DNA of 64,000 nt from Chryseobacterium sp. G0186 (GTDB lineage Bacteria; Bacteroidota; Bacteroidia; Flavobacteriales; Weeksellaceae): the NCBI RefSeq assembly GCF_003815675.1, contig NZ_CP033918.1:4278001-4342000 (forward strand), read 5' to 3'. Shown piece by piece: positions 15,335-22,983 of the stretch. The notes beneath the pieces were generated by a model, which saw only the letters and a program-made list of their open reading frames with translations, made no database searches and had not been told where the DNA came from. Numbering within the stretch: the first letter of the stretch is position 1; the number at the start of each line of letters is the position of its first letter. The position numbers were made by a program, and so were the translations under genes.

Positions 15335-15368
15335 AAAAAAACCTTTCATGAAAATGAAAGGTTTTTTT
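15335..15368. terminator. Bidirectional intrinsic terminator
   Basis: The arms AACCTTTCAT and ATGAAAGGTT flank a 3-4 nt loop with A and T tracts on both sides. It separates the plus-strand lipoprotein from the convergent mpl gene. Confidence 0.85.
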
Positions 15369-15413
15369 ATACTATACAGAAATTTGAAATGAATAATCTC
15401 AGATCAAATTAAA

Positions 15414-16751
15414 TTATTTTGTCAGATCCAGGCCTCCAAAGTTTCCTGAGCTCATCATCAGATAAACTCCATCTGTTTTATCCAATGTATTCCAATAGGC
15501 ATGAAGATCTTCAGCATTGGTAAAAACCCTTAGATTGTCATTCTTGAACTTTTCCTTGATGAATTCCGGAGAGATAGGCTCCATTCTTTTGATCTTTAAG
15601 GCGTCTTCAGAATAGAATACAACAGCTTCATTCAGACCGTCCATAGCATGGTCATATTGCTCCAAAAAGACAGGATTTAAGCTAGAGTAGGTATGAAGTT
15701 CAAGGAAACCATATTTCTTTTCGTTCTTAAACTGCTCTTTGAATGCCTTTACAGCAGCCTTTACCTTGCTTGGGGCATGGGCAAAGTCTTTATAAAGAGT
15801 CCCTTTATCTTCTCTTTCTACCTTTTCAAGACGCTTGGAAGCTCCCTTAAAGCTCATGATTGCTTCATAGAAGTCCTCGTCCATAATTCCCAGTTGTTGG
15901 CAGATATGTCTTGCACCCTCAAGATTCAACAGGTTGTGGGCCCCAAAAACAGAAAGCGGAACATCTCCCATTTCTGTTTGTAGGTGTACTTTTCCATTGT
16001 TGATTTCGTATTCAGGGGTTTTATAAGGTATCTTTCTGAAGTAATTTTCAGCACTTTCAACCACTTTTACCACTTCCGGATCTTCCTCATTGTATACCAA
16101 AACGCCTCCTGCAGTAATGCTGGCTACAAATTTTCTGAATTGCTCAATATAATCATCAAACGTTGTAAAAACATTGATATGATCCCAAGCAATACCACTC
16201 ATTAAAGCAATATTTGGCTGGTAGAGTAAAAACTTGGAACGAAGATCAATAGGAGAGGAAAGGTATTCATCCCCTTCCAATACCATAAAATCATTGTCCT
16301 GAGTAAGTTTTACCATGCAGTCGAAACCTTCCAGTTGTGCTCCTACCATATAATCCACATCCTTTTGATGGAAATTCAATACATGAAGAATCATTGAGGT
16401 AATGGTCGTTTTACCATGTGAACCTGCAATAACAACTCTGGTTTTATTCTTGGACTGCTCGTATAAAAATTCAGGGTAAGAATATATTTTTAAACCTAAT
16501 TCTTTTGCTCTTGCCAGTTCAGGATTGTCCTGATGGGCATGCATTCCAAGGATAACAGCATCAATATCCGAAGTGATCTTTTCCGGGAACCAACCCATTT
16601 CCTGAGGTAGTATTCCCTTTTTTTCCAATCTGGATCTTGAGGGTTCAAAAATAGCATCATCTGAACCTGTAACCTGATATCCTTTATCTTTTAATGCAAT
16701 CGCAAGATTGTGCATGGCGCTTCCGCCAATGGCAATGAAGTGGGTTTTCAA
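15414..16751 (-). CDS. mpl: Mpl-type Mur ligase (UDP-MurNAc:tripeptide ligase)
   Basis: A 445-residue Mur ligase. The N-terminal UDP-MurNAc-binding domain begins HFIAIGGSAMHNLAIALKDKGY, which is a glycine-rich variant of the MurC/Mpl signature. The ATP-binding loop is GSHGKTT (110-116). The central domain includes LEGDEY and the C-terminal domain includes KDFAHAP. Mpl re-attaches recycled murein tripeptide to UDP-MurNAc. It is the better assignment than MurC because of the IGGSAMHN start and the AHAP motif. It is followed by a lipoprotein, an acyltransferase and a Nudix gene on the same strand. Confidence 0.85.
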   Translation of the reverse strand: MKTHFIAIGGSAMHNLAIALKDKGYQVTGSDDAIFEPSRSRLEKKGILPQEMGWFPEKITSDIDAVILGMHAHQDNPELARAKELGLKIYSYPEFLYEQSKNKTRVVIAGSHGKTTITSMILHVLNFHQKDVDYMVGAQLEGFDCMVKLTQDNDFMVLEGDEYLSSPIDLRSKFLLYQPNIALMSGIAWDHINVFTTFDDYIEQFRKFVASITAGGVLVYNEEDPEVVKVVESAENYFRKIPYKTPEYEINNGKVHLQTEMGDVPLSVFGAHNLLNLEGARHICQQLGIMDEDFYEAIMSFKGASKRLEKVEREDKGTLYKDFAHAPSKVKAAVKAFKEQFKNEKKYGFLELHTYSSLNPVFLEQYDHAMDGLNEAVVFYSEDALKIKRMEPISPEFIKEKFKNDNLRVFTNAEDLHAYWNTLDKTDGVYLMMSSGNFGGLDLTK

Positions 16752-16757
16752 TTGTAT

Positions 16758-17195
16758 TTACTGTTTTTTAACATTAGTATTAATGATCTGCTGGAAAGCC
16801 TCAAGAATGTTGTTCCAGTTGGTCTGATAATTTGGAATAATCATACTGGCATCTGTCTTGCTGCCCTCATTCGGACCTTTCTTTACATTAATTGAAGTTG
16901 AAATATTATCGTAAAGTTTTTTTCGGTCTTCCTGTATTCTTCTGAAATTGTTCTGAGAAAGAACCTGATCTAGTTTCTTTAAATCTTCATTGGAAATTTT
17001 AAAATCCTGTTTGTGCTTTTTTCCCTGTCCTTCAAAAGAGTAATGTACATTATTTCCTTTGATAAGCAGGTTTTCATATACAGGGGCTAGGCCTCCGCTC
17101 TTCGAATAACTGATGTCAAAATCCGAATATACCTTTTGGCTGTTGCAAGAAACGAGTACTATGATGGCGAATAAGATTCCTATTATTCTGTTCAT
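16758..17195 (-). CDS. Small lipoprotein of unknown function
   Basis: A 145-residue lipoprotein with a lipobox VLVSC (Cys16) and no recognisable domain. The mature part contains a short beta hairpin (NVHYSFEGQGKKHKQDFK) and a helical C-terminus. It lies 6 bp before mpl and 17 bp after the acyltransferase gene on the minus strand, so it is part of an operon; the cell-envelope neighbours suggest an envelope role, but nothing in the sequence proves it. Confidence 0.75.
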   Translation of the reverse strand: MNRIIGILFAIIVLVSCNSQKVYSDFDISYSKSGGLAPVYENLLIKGNNVHYSFEGQGKKHKQDFKISNEDLKKLDQVLSQNNFRRIQEDRKKLYDNISTSINVKKGPNEGSKTDASMIIPNYQTNWNNILEAFQQIINTNVKKQ

Positions 17196-17212
17196 AATTT
17201 TTTTAATTTACT

Positions 17213-18019
17213 TTAATTATTGGAGTCCTTTTGTTCTAATTTTTTAGCTTTAAGTTCTTCATCATAATTGTGTAATAGATTGAAGTCTTCAGTCTGCTCA
17301 ATGGCAGTCATAATCTTCAATAGAATTTCCGGTGCTTTTTCATTATCATAGTCAATATCCAAAGGAGCCTTGAATTCCATGGTTGGTTTTACACCGGTTA
17401 CCTTTACACGGAGTCCTTTTTTGTCAAATGCTCTTCTGAATCCGTTGATCTTAATCGGAATAACAATAGGGCGTTGGTTTTTCACCAATTTGGCAGTCCC
17501 TCTTCTTCCCTGTGCAAAAGCTGATGTAGTTCCCTGTGGGAAAGTTGCTACCCAGCCATTATCCAGAGCTTTCATGATGTTATCTACTTCGGTAAGGTCT
17601 ACCATTCTATTGACGTTTTTTCCTTCAGCTCTCCAGGTTCTTTTTACAGTAACGGCACCTGCTATTTTGAAAATTTTAGGAAGAATGCCTTTATTCATGG
17701 TTTCCTCAGCTGCTACATAGTAAAAATCAATTTTTGGATTCAACAGGTAGATAGGATTTTTGATGGTATTCAAATATCCGTTATTTACAGCGCAGAAAGC
17801 ATGGTACATTGCTGCCACATCCGCAAAATAAGTCTGATGGTTAGACACAAACAATACATTGGAGTCCGGAAGGTCCACAAGGTGTTCCGTACCGGTTATT
17901 TTTAACTTATTAAAGCCGTTGAATCTTCTGTATGATACAACTCCTAAAATAAAAATAATAAACCTTTTCAAAAAATAAGGTGTTCCGAATGCATCGGTGA
18001 AAATATTTTTCTTCGCCAT
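17213..18019 (-). CDS. PlsC-like 1-acylglycerol-3-phosphate acyltransferase
   Basis: A 268-residue LPLAT/PlsC-domain protein. The acyltransferase box is NHQTYFAD (60-67) and the later motif FPQGTTS takes the place of FPEGTR. One hydrophobic helix lies near residues 19-31. The first box has five residues between His61 and Asp67 rather than the usual four, and the glutamate of motif III is a glutamine, so the active site is atypical. The family acylates lysophosphatidic acid in membrane lipid synthesis. Operon partners are the lipoprotein and mpl downstream. Confidence 0.8.
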   Translation of the reverse strand: MAKKNIFTDAFGTPYFLKRFIIFILGVVSYRRFNGFNKLKITGTEHLVDLPDSNVLFVSNHQTYFADVAAMYHAFCAVNNGYLNTIKNPIYLLNPKIDFYYVAAEETMNKGILPKIFKIAGAVTVKRTWRAEGKNVNRMVDLTEVDNIMKALDNGWVATFPQGTTSAFAQGRRGTAKLVKNQRPIVIPIKINGFRRAFDKKGLRVKVTGVKPTMEFKAPLDIDYDNEKAPEILLKIMTAIEQTEDFNLLHNYDEELKAKKLEQKDSNN

Positions 18020-18046
18020 TTCTCAATTAAACACGGTTGTGCAAAG

Positions 18047-18676
18047 TTACATTTTTTTCAGCAACTGGCTGAATTCGCTTAATATCATTGCTGTAGCGCC
18101 CCAGATGATATATCCGTTGAAATTAATGACAGGAACTTCCTGTCCTGATGCACCGGGAAGAGCCATCATTTCAGGGATGTCCGACAGGTTTAAAAAAGAG
18201 GTGATAGGAAACTCAATCGTTTCTACGGCCTCACTCTGCTGAAGAACAAAAGTGGGGTTCTTTTTAGTATATGAAATATAAGGGTATACGTAAAAGTTGC
18301 TTGGTGGAATATAGATTGGAGACATTTCTCTGATGATTCGTACATAGTGTTTGTCTATCCCGATTTCTTCAGAGGTTTCCCGTACTGCTGTTTCAGCAAA
18401 GTCTATGTCCATTTCCTCGCGCTTTCCGCCGGGCAATGAAATCTGTCCGCTATGCCTGTCGTGTTCATTAATGGTTCTTTGGATCAGGGGAAAATACCAC
18501 TCGTTGTCTTTTAAATATAATACAATGTTAACTGCTGCAAATTTGGGTTTTTTTGCCAGCACTTCATCATAGGTAAAAACGGGACGGTAAGGAGGTGAAA
18601 ATACTCCGTGGGCATGTTCGCCGGGAAGTTCTACACTTTTTATTTTCCTCAATAAATCTTTTCCAAAACTTTTCAT
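18047..18676 (-). CDS. Nudix hydrolase, CoA pyrophosphatase type
   Basis: A 209-residue Nudix protein. The Nudix box is readable as GGKREEMD followed by AVRETSEEIG, and the upstream CoA-type signature is QRTINEHDRHSGQISLPGG. The UPF0035-like signature places it with NudL/PCD1 enzymes that split CoA and its derivatives into phosphopantetheine and 3',5'-ADP. It is the first gene of the operon that runs through the acyltransferase, a lipoprotein and mpl. Confidence 0.85.
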   Translation of the reverse strand: MKSFGKDLLRKIKSVELPGEHAHGVFSPPYRPVFTYDEVLAKKPKFAAVNIVLYLKDNEWYFPLIQRTINEHDRHSGQISLPGGKREEMDIDFAETAVRETSEEIGIDKHYVRIIREMSPIYIPPSNFYVYPYISYTKKNPTFVLQQSEAVETIEFPITSFLNLSDIPEMMALPGASGQEVPVINFNGYIIWGATAMILSEFSQLLKKM

Positions 18677-19036
18677 AGCTCAAATTTAACAATATATTCC
18701 TGAAGAAATAAGAGACTTAACATTAATTAACCTATACAGTGAATGGATTGGTGTTTGAATAATAACGATCCATTTTTTGCTTAGCAAAATCAATGCAGAA
18801 TATAAGGTTGCTGTAATGATTGCCAAATGATGCAGGTTGAGAGTTATTATGGTGGTCTTTTCCCTGTAGCCAATACCGTATTTTCACGTAACGGAAATCC
18901 ATGACTCATGAAAACCAAAAATGGTGACTTTAGGAATGGTATACCGTGATTTTTAGAATTTACACCCTGATGGTGGTTTTTCACTTTGGTGCAGCATATA
19001 CCTTTGTCATACTATTAACCAATTAATTTTTACAAA
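18677..19036 (+). promoter_or_regulatory. Curli upstream region with -7 box
   Basis: This 360-bp gap before the curlin gene has no coding sequence. A -7 box TACCTTTG is at 18999-19006, 30 bp before the ATG. The upstream part is noticeably less AT-rich than other gaps and carries short motifs such as CATGACTCATG (18900-18910). Long leaders and complex upstream DNA are common for curli genes, so regulator sites are likely here, but I cannot name them. Confidence 0.5.
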
Positions 19037-19855
19037 ATGAAAAATTTACTTGCAGGTGTGTTTACACTAATCGCCATGAGTTTCAGCTTCGCTCAATTCA
19101 ATATTGATGTGACTACCCAAACTGGAAACTTAAATACAGCTACTGTAGACCAAACAGGTCTTTTGAACATTAATTCCTTAACTCAGACAGGGAATCGTAA
19201 TACTGCAGATATTGATCAGGTAGGTATTTTAAATATGAATACTGCGGTAAGTACCGGAAATAGAAACTCAATTGATGTAGATCAAATTGGGATTGGTAAC
19301 TCAAATGATGTAAGCCAATTAGGAAACAGAAACTCTGCTTCAACTTGGCAAATTGGACTTTTTAACTCTACAGAACAAACTCAGATCGGAAGAAGAAATA
19401 ATACTTCTTCAGTACAGGTAGGGGTAGGGAACTCAGTCGTTCAGTATCAGGATGGACGAAGAAATGATGCTTCAGCTATTCAGGTAGGTAGTGGTAATGA
19501 CGCCCTTCAGGTTCAGCTAGGAAGAAGAAATGAAGCAGACGGGCTTCAGATAGGTGCTAATAACCTCCTTATTCAATATCAGGATGGTAATGATAATACT
19601 GCGAACCACACTCAAATTGGTAGTAATAATGTAGCTGCGTCCGTGCAGGTTGGAGATGATAACACTGCCATGGGAGTACAGGTTGGTAACGCTAACCAAT
19701 TATACCAAGTTCAATTAGGAGATTCCAATACAGCTATCGATTTACAAATGGGTAATGGTAACTTTACTTGGGTTACTCAAACTGGTGATTCCCATCTTCA
19801 CTTAGGAACTCAGATCGGTAACGGAAACTCAATGATTGTGAATCAGTCAAATTAA
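19037..19855 (+). CDS. csgA: Major curlin subunit (CsgA-like repeat protein)
   Basis: A 272-residue secreted amyloid subunit: signal peptide (1-19, ending FSFA) and then about eleven imperfect 22-residue repeats with the curlin pattern Q-x-G-x-x-N-x5-Q (for example QTGNLNTATVDQTGLLN, QIGIGNSNDVSQLGNRN). Such repeats stack as a beta-helix and polymerise into extracellular curli fibres after export through CsgG. Five repeats is normal for E. coli CsgA, so this is more than twice the usual core. Several repeats carry arginines in the turn (GRRN), possibly gatekeeping residues. Terminator and csgB-like gene follow. Confidence 0.9.
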   Translation: MKNLLAGVFTLIAMSFSFAQFNIDVTTQTGNLNTATVDQTGLLNINSLTQTGNRNTADIDQVGILNMNTAVSTGNRNSIDVDQIGIGNSNDVSQLGNRNSASTWQIGLFNSTEQTQIGRRNNTSSVQVGVGNSVVQYQDGRRNDASAIQVGSGNDALQVQLGRRNEADGLQIGANNLLIQYQDGNDNTANHTQIGSNNVAASVQVGDDNTAMGVQVGNANQLYQVQLGDSNTAIDLQMGNGNFTWVTQTGDSHLHLGTQIGNGNSMIVNQSN

Positions 19856-19882
19856 TTTTTATACTGTAATCTTTAAAGTCAG

Positions 19883-19912
19883 GGAGAAACTACAGGGTGG
19901 TTTCTCCTTTTT
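19883..19912 (+). terminator. Terminator/attenuator between curlin and csgB-like genes
   Basis: The arms GGAGAAAC (19883-19890) and GTTTCTCC (19900-19907) are followed by a T-run. It would make the curlin transcript mostly monocistronic, with partial read-through into the assembly genes. Confidence 0.8.
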
Positions 19913-20020
19913 GGTTTTACATAAAAAAATATACCGGGAAACAGTGATTTTATATCAGTACCTACTGGGTGTGTTTTTTCCGATTCATGATTAATGTACC
20001 TTTAATTAAAATTAAATGCC

Positions 20021-20419
20021 ATGTATAACTTAAGATGGAGTGTTTTTGCTCTTTTTGCGTTATTGCCATTGCATGCTCAGGAAATAGACTGGGATAAGGT
20101 GAATAGTAATACAGTCTTTAATCTTATAGCCGGACAAAATGTTGATCAGAGCTCCTATGATTCCCATATCATGCAAATTGGAGACTTTAACAATGCTGAG
20201 CTTTCTCTTAATGCAAGAACTACTATTACTGTAAGGCAGTTGGGTGATTATAATGCACTTTTCTTTAATAATTCATTTACAGAAAAAGAAACTCAAACTG
20301 CCATTACTACACAAGGAAGTAATAATATTATTGATATTACGGGAAGCAACAGTATTTCTGATGGAATTCAGATCAATGTAAAGGGAGACAATAAAACCGT
20401 TTTCATGAGAAATTATTAA
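20021..20419 (+). CDS. csgB: CsgB-like minor curlin/nucleator
   Basis: A 132-residue protein with a signal peptide (1-19, ending PLHA) and a few degenerate curlin-type repeats (MQIGDFNNAELSLN, RQLGDYNALFFNN, TQGSNNIIDITGSNS, NVKGDNKTVFM). The repeats lack the regular Q/N spacing of the major subunit, as in nucleators. CsgB seeds CsgA polymerisation at the outer membrane. The assignment rests on position before the csgE, csgF and csgG genes and on the repeats; the symbol is by analogy. Confidence 0.7.
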   Translation: MYNLRWSVFALFALLPLHAQEIDWDKVNSNTVFNLIAGQNVDQSSYDSHIMQIGDFNNAELSLNARTTITVRQLGDYNALFFNNSFTEKETQTAITTQGSNNIIDITGSNSISDGIQINVKGDNKTVFMRNY

Positions 20420-20429
20420 AACACATGTG

Positions 20430-21161
20430 ATGAAACTTTTATATTCCCTTAATCTGAGCACTTTATTTATCTTCCTGTCTGTATTGGTTTATGGGCAGGA
20501 CGATAAAAAAGTAACCGCCAAAATTGAGAGCAGTTTTCTGGAAAACCAGATTAAGCTCAAAGCGTTTGTCATAAACAATACTGCTGTCTACAAAGAACTC
20601 AACTACCTTTTGGTCTCCATAAAAAAAGGAAATGGAGGAAATCTCTCCAATAATCAGCAAAGCGGTAAATTTTCTGTAAATCCTAATGATGTAAAGGTCT
20701 TGTCTGAGACCAGCGTAAATCTTGATTCAAAGGATGCCCTGAAAGTTTTCCTGTATATCAGAGATGAAGAAACCCGGTCCTTAGTGGCCAAAGATAGTCT
20801 GGAACTCAATAGTGATCTTTTTAAAAAGAAAATAGCCAAGATTGAAGATGATGCGGTCTATGAACTTAAAGGACTTACCATTGATGAAACCAAAACCAAA
20901 GTGGGAAAAGACTTCTATGATATGTTTTATATGCAGTACAGCCAGCTTCCCGACAAGAGCAGTAGTGCGGTTACCATTTCTGAACTTCCTCTCCGCGGAA
21001 CAAGCGGCCAGATCAATATCCAGATCGATGATAAAGTAATCTACAGCTTTATGAGTAATCCGGGAGAAGATTATCTAAAGGAACAGCTGACTTACAGTTT
21101 AAAAATAATCAAAGAATTTAACGCAAAGAAAAACCTTATTAAAAATGAATTTATTTACTAA
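20430..21161 (+). CDS. csgE: CsgC/CsgH-CsgE fusion protein
   Basis: A 243-residue secreted protein (signal peptide about 1-23, ending VYGQ) with two domains. Residues about 30-130 resemble CsgC/CsgH, the Ig-like anti-amyloid chaperones: VSIKKGNGGNLSNNQQSG followed by KFSVN and VKVLSETSVNLDSKDALKVF aligns with the E. coli CsgC core in strand order and turns. Residues about 145-243 are CsgE-like: LKGLTIDETKTKVGKDFYDM, then SAVTISELPLRGTSGQINI. CsgE caps the CsgG pore and directs curlin to it. A fusion would place amyloid inhibition and pore targeting in one chain. The start is the ATG at 20430; a GTG one codon upstream is also possible. Confidence 0.75.
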   Translation: MKLLYSLNLSTLFIFLSVLVYGQDDKKVTAKIESSFLENQIKLKAFVINNTAVYKELNYLLVSIKKGNGGNLSNNQQSGKFSVNPNDVKVLSETSVNLDSKDALKVFLYIRDEETRSLVAKDSLELNSDLFKKKIAKIEDDAVYELKGLTIDETKTKVGKDFYDMFYMQYSQLPDKSSSAVTISELPLRGTSGQINIQIDDKVIYSFMSNPGEDYLKEQLTYSLKIIKEFNAKKNLIKNEFIY

Positions 21162-21172
21162 AAACGTCCGCC

Positions 21173-21583
21173 ATGAAAACATTAGTCATTATTTTGATCT
21201 TTATTGCGGGTATTTTCTACGGAAAATCTCAACAGCTCGTTTATAAACCAGTAAATCCGGCATTCGGAGGTGATACCTTCAATTATCAATGGTTGCTAAG
21301 CTCTGCAAATGCACAAAATCCATTTGATGAAAAAACCGATTACAGTAATTTACTAGATCGTGTAAATACCCTTGACAGCTTTACTCAAAGCCTCAATAGG
21401 CAGATCCTCAGTGAACTTTCAAGGAAACTGTTTGAAGAACAATTCGGAGACGGAACCATAAAACCCGGTAATTACCTCTTCGGATCACTTTACCTACAGA
21501 TTACCAACACGAATCAGGGACTTTTGATCAATATTTTGGATACCAGTACAGGCGATCAGTCCGAGATCGTAATTCCAAAATAA
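21173..21583 (+). CDS. csgF: Curli assembly protein CsgF
   Basis: A 136-residue secreted protein: signal peptide (1-19, ending GKSQ) and then LVYKPVNPAFGGDTFNYQWL, the N-terminal CsgF signature that inserts into the CsgG constriction, followed by NAQNPF. The remainder is helical with a beta C-terminus, as in other CsgF proteins. CsgF couples curlin secretion to nucleation at the cell surface. It is 11 bp downstream of the csgE-like gene and 27 bp upstream of csgG. Confidence 0.95.
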   Translation: MKTLVIILIFIAGIFYGKSQQLVYKPVNPAFGGDTFNYQWLLSSANAQNPFDEKTDYSNLLDRVNTLDSFTQSLNRQILSELSRKLFEEQFGDGTIKPGNYLFGSLYLQITNTNQGLLINILDTSTGDQSEIVIPK

Positions 21584-21610
21584 AAAAATAAACTTAAAAC
21601 CAAACTTATC

Positions 21611-22972
21611 ATGAGAACTTACACTTACACCAGAATTTTTTTCTGTAGTTTTCTGCTATGTATATTGCAGGCTTGTAGTTCGATCTTTGGCCTGCCTTCG
21701 GATCCCGAAAAGCCAACGATGGGAGAGGTGACCTCTTCCACAGATGAATTGAAAAACCTCCCTCTTCCCAAGGAGAAAATAGTAATAGGGGTTTATAAAT
21801 TCAGGGATCAGACAGGTCAGTATAAACCGGCAGAAAACGGAAATAACTGGAGTACCGCAGTGCCACAGGGTACAACTACCATTCTAATAAAAGCACTCGA
21901 AGACAGCCGATGGTTTATTCCGATAGAAAGAGAAAACATCGCCAACCTCCTCAACGAAAGACAGATTATAAGATCCACACGTCAGGAATATGTAAAGGAT
22001 GCTGATAAAAGCAGTCAGGCACTTCCCCCACTTTTATACGCTGGAATCCTTCTGGAAGGTGGAGTCATTTCCTATGACAGTAATATCTTGACAGGCGGGC
22101 TTGGAGCCAGATACTTTGGTATTGGTGCCTCCACACAATATCGTCAGGATAGAATTACCATTTACCTGCGTGCAGTCTCCACATTGAATGGAGAGATTCT
22201 TAAAACTGTTTATACTTCCAAAACCATTCTTTCAACCAGCGTTAACGGTAGCATTTTCCGATATGTAGATGTGGAAAGACTCTTAGAGGGTGAAGTAGGA
22301 TTTACCCAAAATGAGCCTATTCAGCTTGCCGTAACCCAAGCCATTGAAAAATCTGTGAAATCTTTAATTATAGAAGGAATTCAGGATAATATATGGGGTA
22401 AAGCCATTGAGAATATGAGTTACCAGGCGTTGATCAATGATTATAAAAAAGAACAGGAGCATAATGCCGGTAGAGTGATTGGAAACAGGTTTCCCGAAAA
22501 TTACAGACAAAAAGTATCTGTATTTGCCAATGTTGAAGGACAAAAAGTAAAAGATGACTATGTAAATCCAAAAATGAATATTGGAGGAAAGGTGGGTGTT
22601 AAATATTTTCTTACCCCCAATTTTAATGTAGAGATCAATGGTAGCTATTTTACACTAGAGAATTCAAATATTGTAAAAAGAAACTACTTCGGCCCCGAAG
22701 TCAACCTGGAGTACCTGCTCTTTCCCAAATATAAATTCAGTCCATACATTTATGGAGGAGTAGGAGCTATGTATTCAAAATATAAACCACAATACAAAGG
22801 ACAGTTTGGAGGTGGACTTGAATACATGTTGAATCCTAATTTTTCCATAAGGGCTTCCGCTCAATATGACCTTGGCTTCAAAGACAACTGGGAAGGTCTG
22901 GTAAACGGAAAAAGAAAAGACCAAGCCTTACGCTTTGCACTGGGAATCAATTTTTACTTTGGAAACAAATAA
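21611..22972 (+). CDS. csgG: CsgG curli secretion pore with C-terminal barrel-like extension
   Basis: A 453-residue lipoprotein, lipobox LQACS (Cys22). The first ~290 residues are CsgG: VIGVYKFRDQTGQYKP, then TTILIKALEDSRWFIPIERE, LNERQIIRSTRQE, and the membrane-hairpin region GGVISYDSNILTGGLGARYF. E. coli CsgG is 277 residues. Here a further ~165 residues follow, ending in an OmpA/porin-type beta-barrel pattern: FNVEINGSYF, YKFSPYIYGGVGAMYSKYK, FSIRASAQYDLGF, LRFALGINFYFG, each an alternating strand, with a final aromatic. CsgG forms the nonameric outer-membrane curli channel. The extra domain is an outer-membrane-protein-like beta domain. Confidence 0.9.
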   Translation: MRTYTYTRIFFCSFLLCILQACSSIFGLPSDPEKPTMGEVTSSTDELKNLPLPKEKIVIGVYKFRDQTGQYKPAENGNNWSTAVPQGTTTILIKALEDSRWFIPIERENIANLLNERQIIRSTRQEYVKDADKSSQALPPLLYAGILLEGGVISYDSNILTGGLGARYFGIGASTQYRQDRITIYLRAVSTLNGEILKTVYTSKTILSTSVNGSIFRYVDVERLLEGEVGFTQNEPIQLAVTQAIEKSVKSLIIEGIQDNIWGKAIENMSYQALINDYKKEQEHNAGRVIGNRFPENYRQKVSVFANVEGQKVKDDYVNPKMNIGGKVGVKYFLTPNFNVEINGSYFTLENSNIVKRNYFGPEVNLEYLLFPKYKFSPYIYGGVGAMYSKYKPQYKGQFGGGLEYMLNPNFSIRASAQYDLGFKDNWEGLVNGKRKDQALRFALGINFYFGNK

Positions 22973-22983
22973 AACCACGAATT

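Noticed and set aside
19100..19850. Evenly spaced DNA repeats suggesting a CRISPR array
   Set aside because: The repeats encode a single continuous frame of 22-residue curlin units with signal peptide and diverged third-codon positions; there are no unique spacers.
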